The translations under genes and the position numbers were made by a program. 18,160 bases of DNA from Ophiocordyceps camponoti-saundersi (nom. inval.). Lineage: Eukaryota; Ascomycota; Sordariomycetes; Hypocreales; Ophiocordycipitaceae. Positions 18,132-18,160 of the stretch are shown piece by piece (position 1 is the stretch's first letter; the number at the start of each line of letters is the position of its first letter). The stretch covers positions 1 to 18,160 of the forward strand of contig PDHQ01000466.1 of the NCBI GenBank assembly GCA_003339415.1, in the 5' to 3' direction. The notes under the pieces are model-generated. The model saw nothing but the letters and a program-made list of their open reading frames with translations, was not told where the DNA came from and did not search any database.

Positions 18132-18160
18132 TGTGGCCGTCATTCGCATGGGGCCCAGAG

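Overview
The window looks like nuclear DNA of a filamentous ascomycete, most likely a sordariomycete and perhaps a member of the Hypocreales. The protein-coding genes are interrupted by short introns (52 to 176 bases) with GT donors, AG acceptors and some CTAAC- or CTTAC-like branch points. The intergenic spaces are long and rich in CT tracts and in the TACCTACC / TACATAC motifs common in such promoters. The protein families are fungal. I cannot name the genus.

Layout from left to right. Positions 1-1325 hold no gene that I can support. On the minus strand, 3005-1326 is a two-exon AFG1-type mitochondrial AAA+ ATPase, and 4236-3586 is a two-exon secreted, probably GPI-anchored cupredoxin-like protein that seems to have lost copper ligands. 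A 4.5 kb spacer with microsatellites and long poly-G and poly-C tracts separates this from a plus-strand fungal bZIP transcription factor (8759-9711, two exons). After 1.7 kb of convergent intergenic DNA comes the catalytic subunit of protein phosphatase 4 on the minus strand (12907-11456, four exons). It carries an 84-residue acidic/low-complexity insertion typical of neither animals nor yeast. On the plus strand follow a small one-exon putative membrane or secreted protein with two CPVP motifs (14073-14372) and a secreted asparagine-rich protein with a duplicated Cys-containing module (15328-16296, two exons). The last 1.9 kb has no supported gene, but contains inverted repeats, a three-copy 35-base tandem repeat and a 57-base run of C.

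The genes do not form an operon or a biosynthetic cluster. AFG1 (mitochondrial quality control), PP4 (DNA-damage phosphatase) and the bZIP factor are ordinary conserved genes. The cupredoxin-like and Asn-rich proteins are cell-surface or secreted and are the least explained products.

The observations most worth following are: (a) the Asn-rich secreted protein with two QCQAFIQxGC modules; (b) the cupredoxin with Ser and Glu at copper-ligand positions; (c) homopolymeric C runs on the sense strand, placed just inside the 5' splice site in three of seven introns; (d) the very long C tracts, which could be real i-motif/G-quadruplex DNA or sequencing artefacts. All exon boundaries were read by eye from splice motifs and family alignment from memory. 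No database search was possible.
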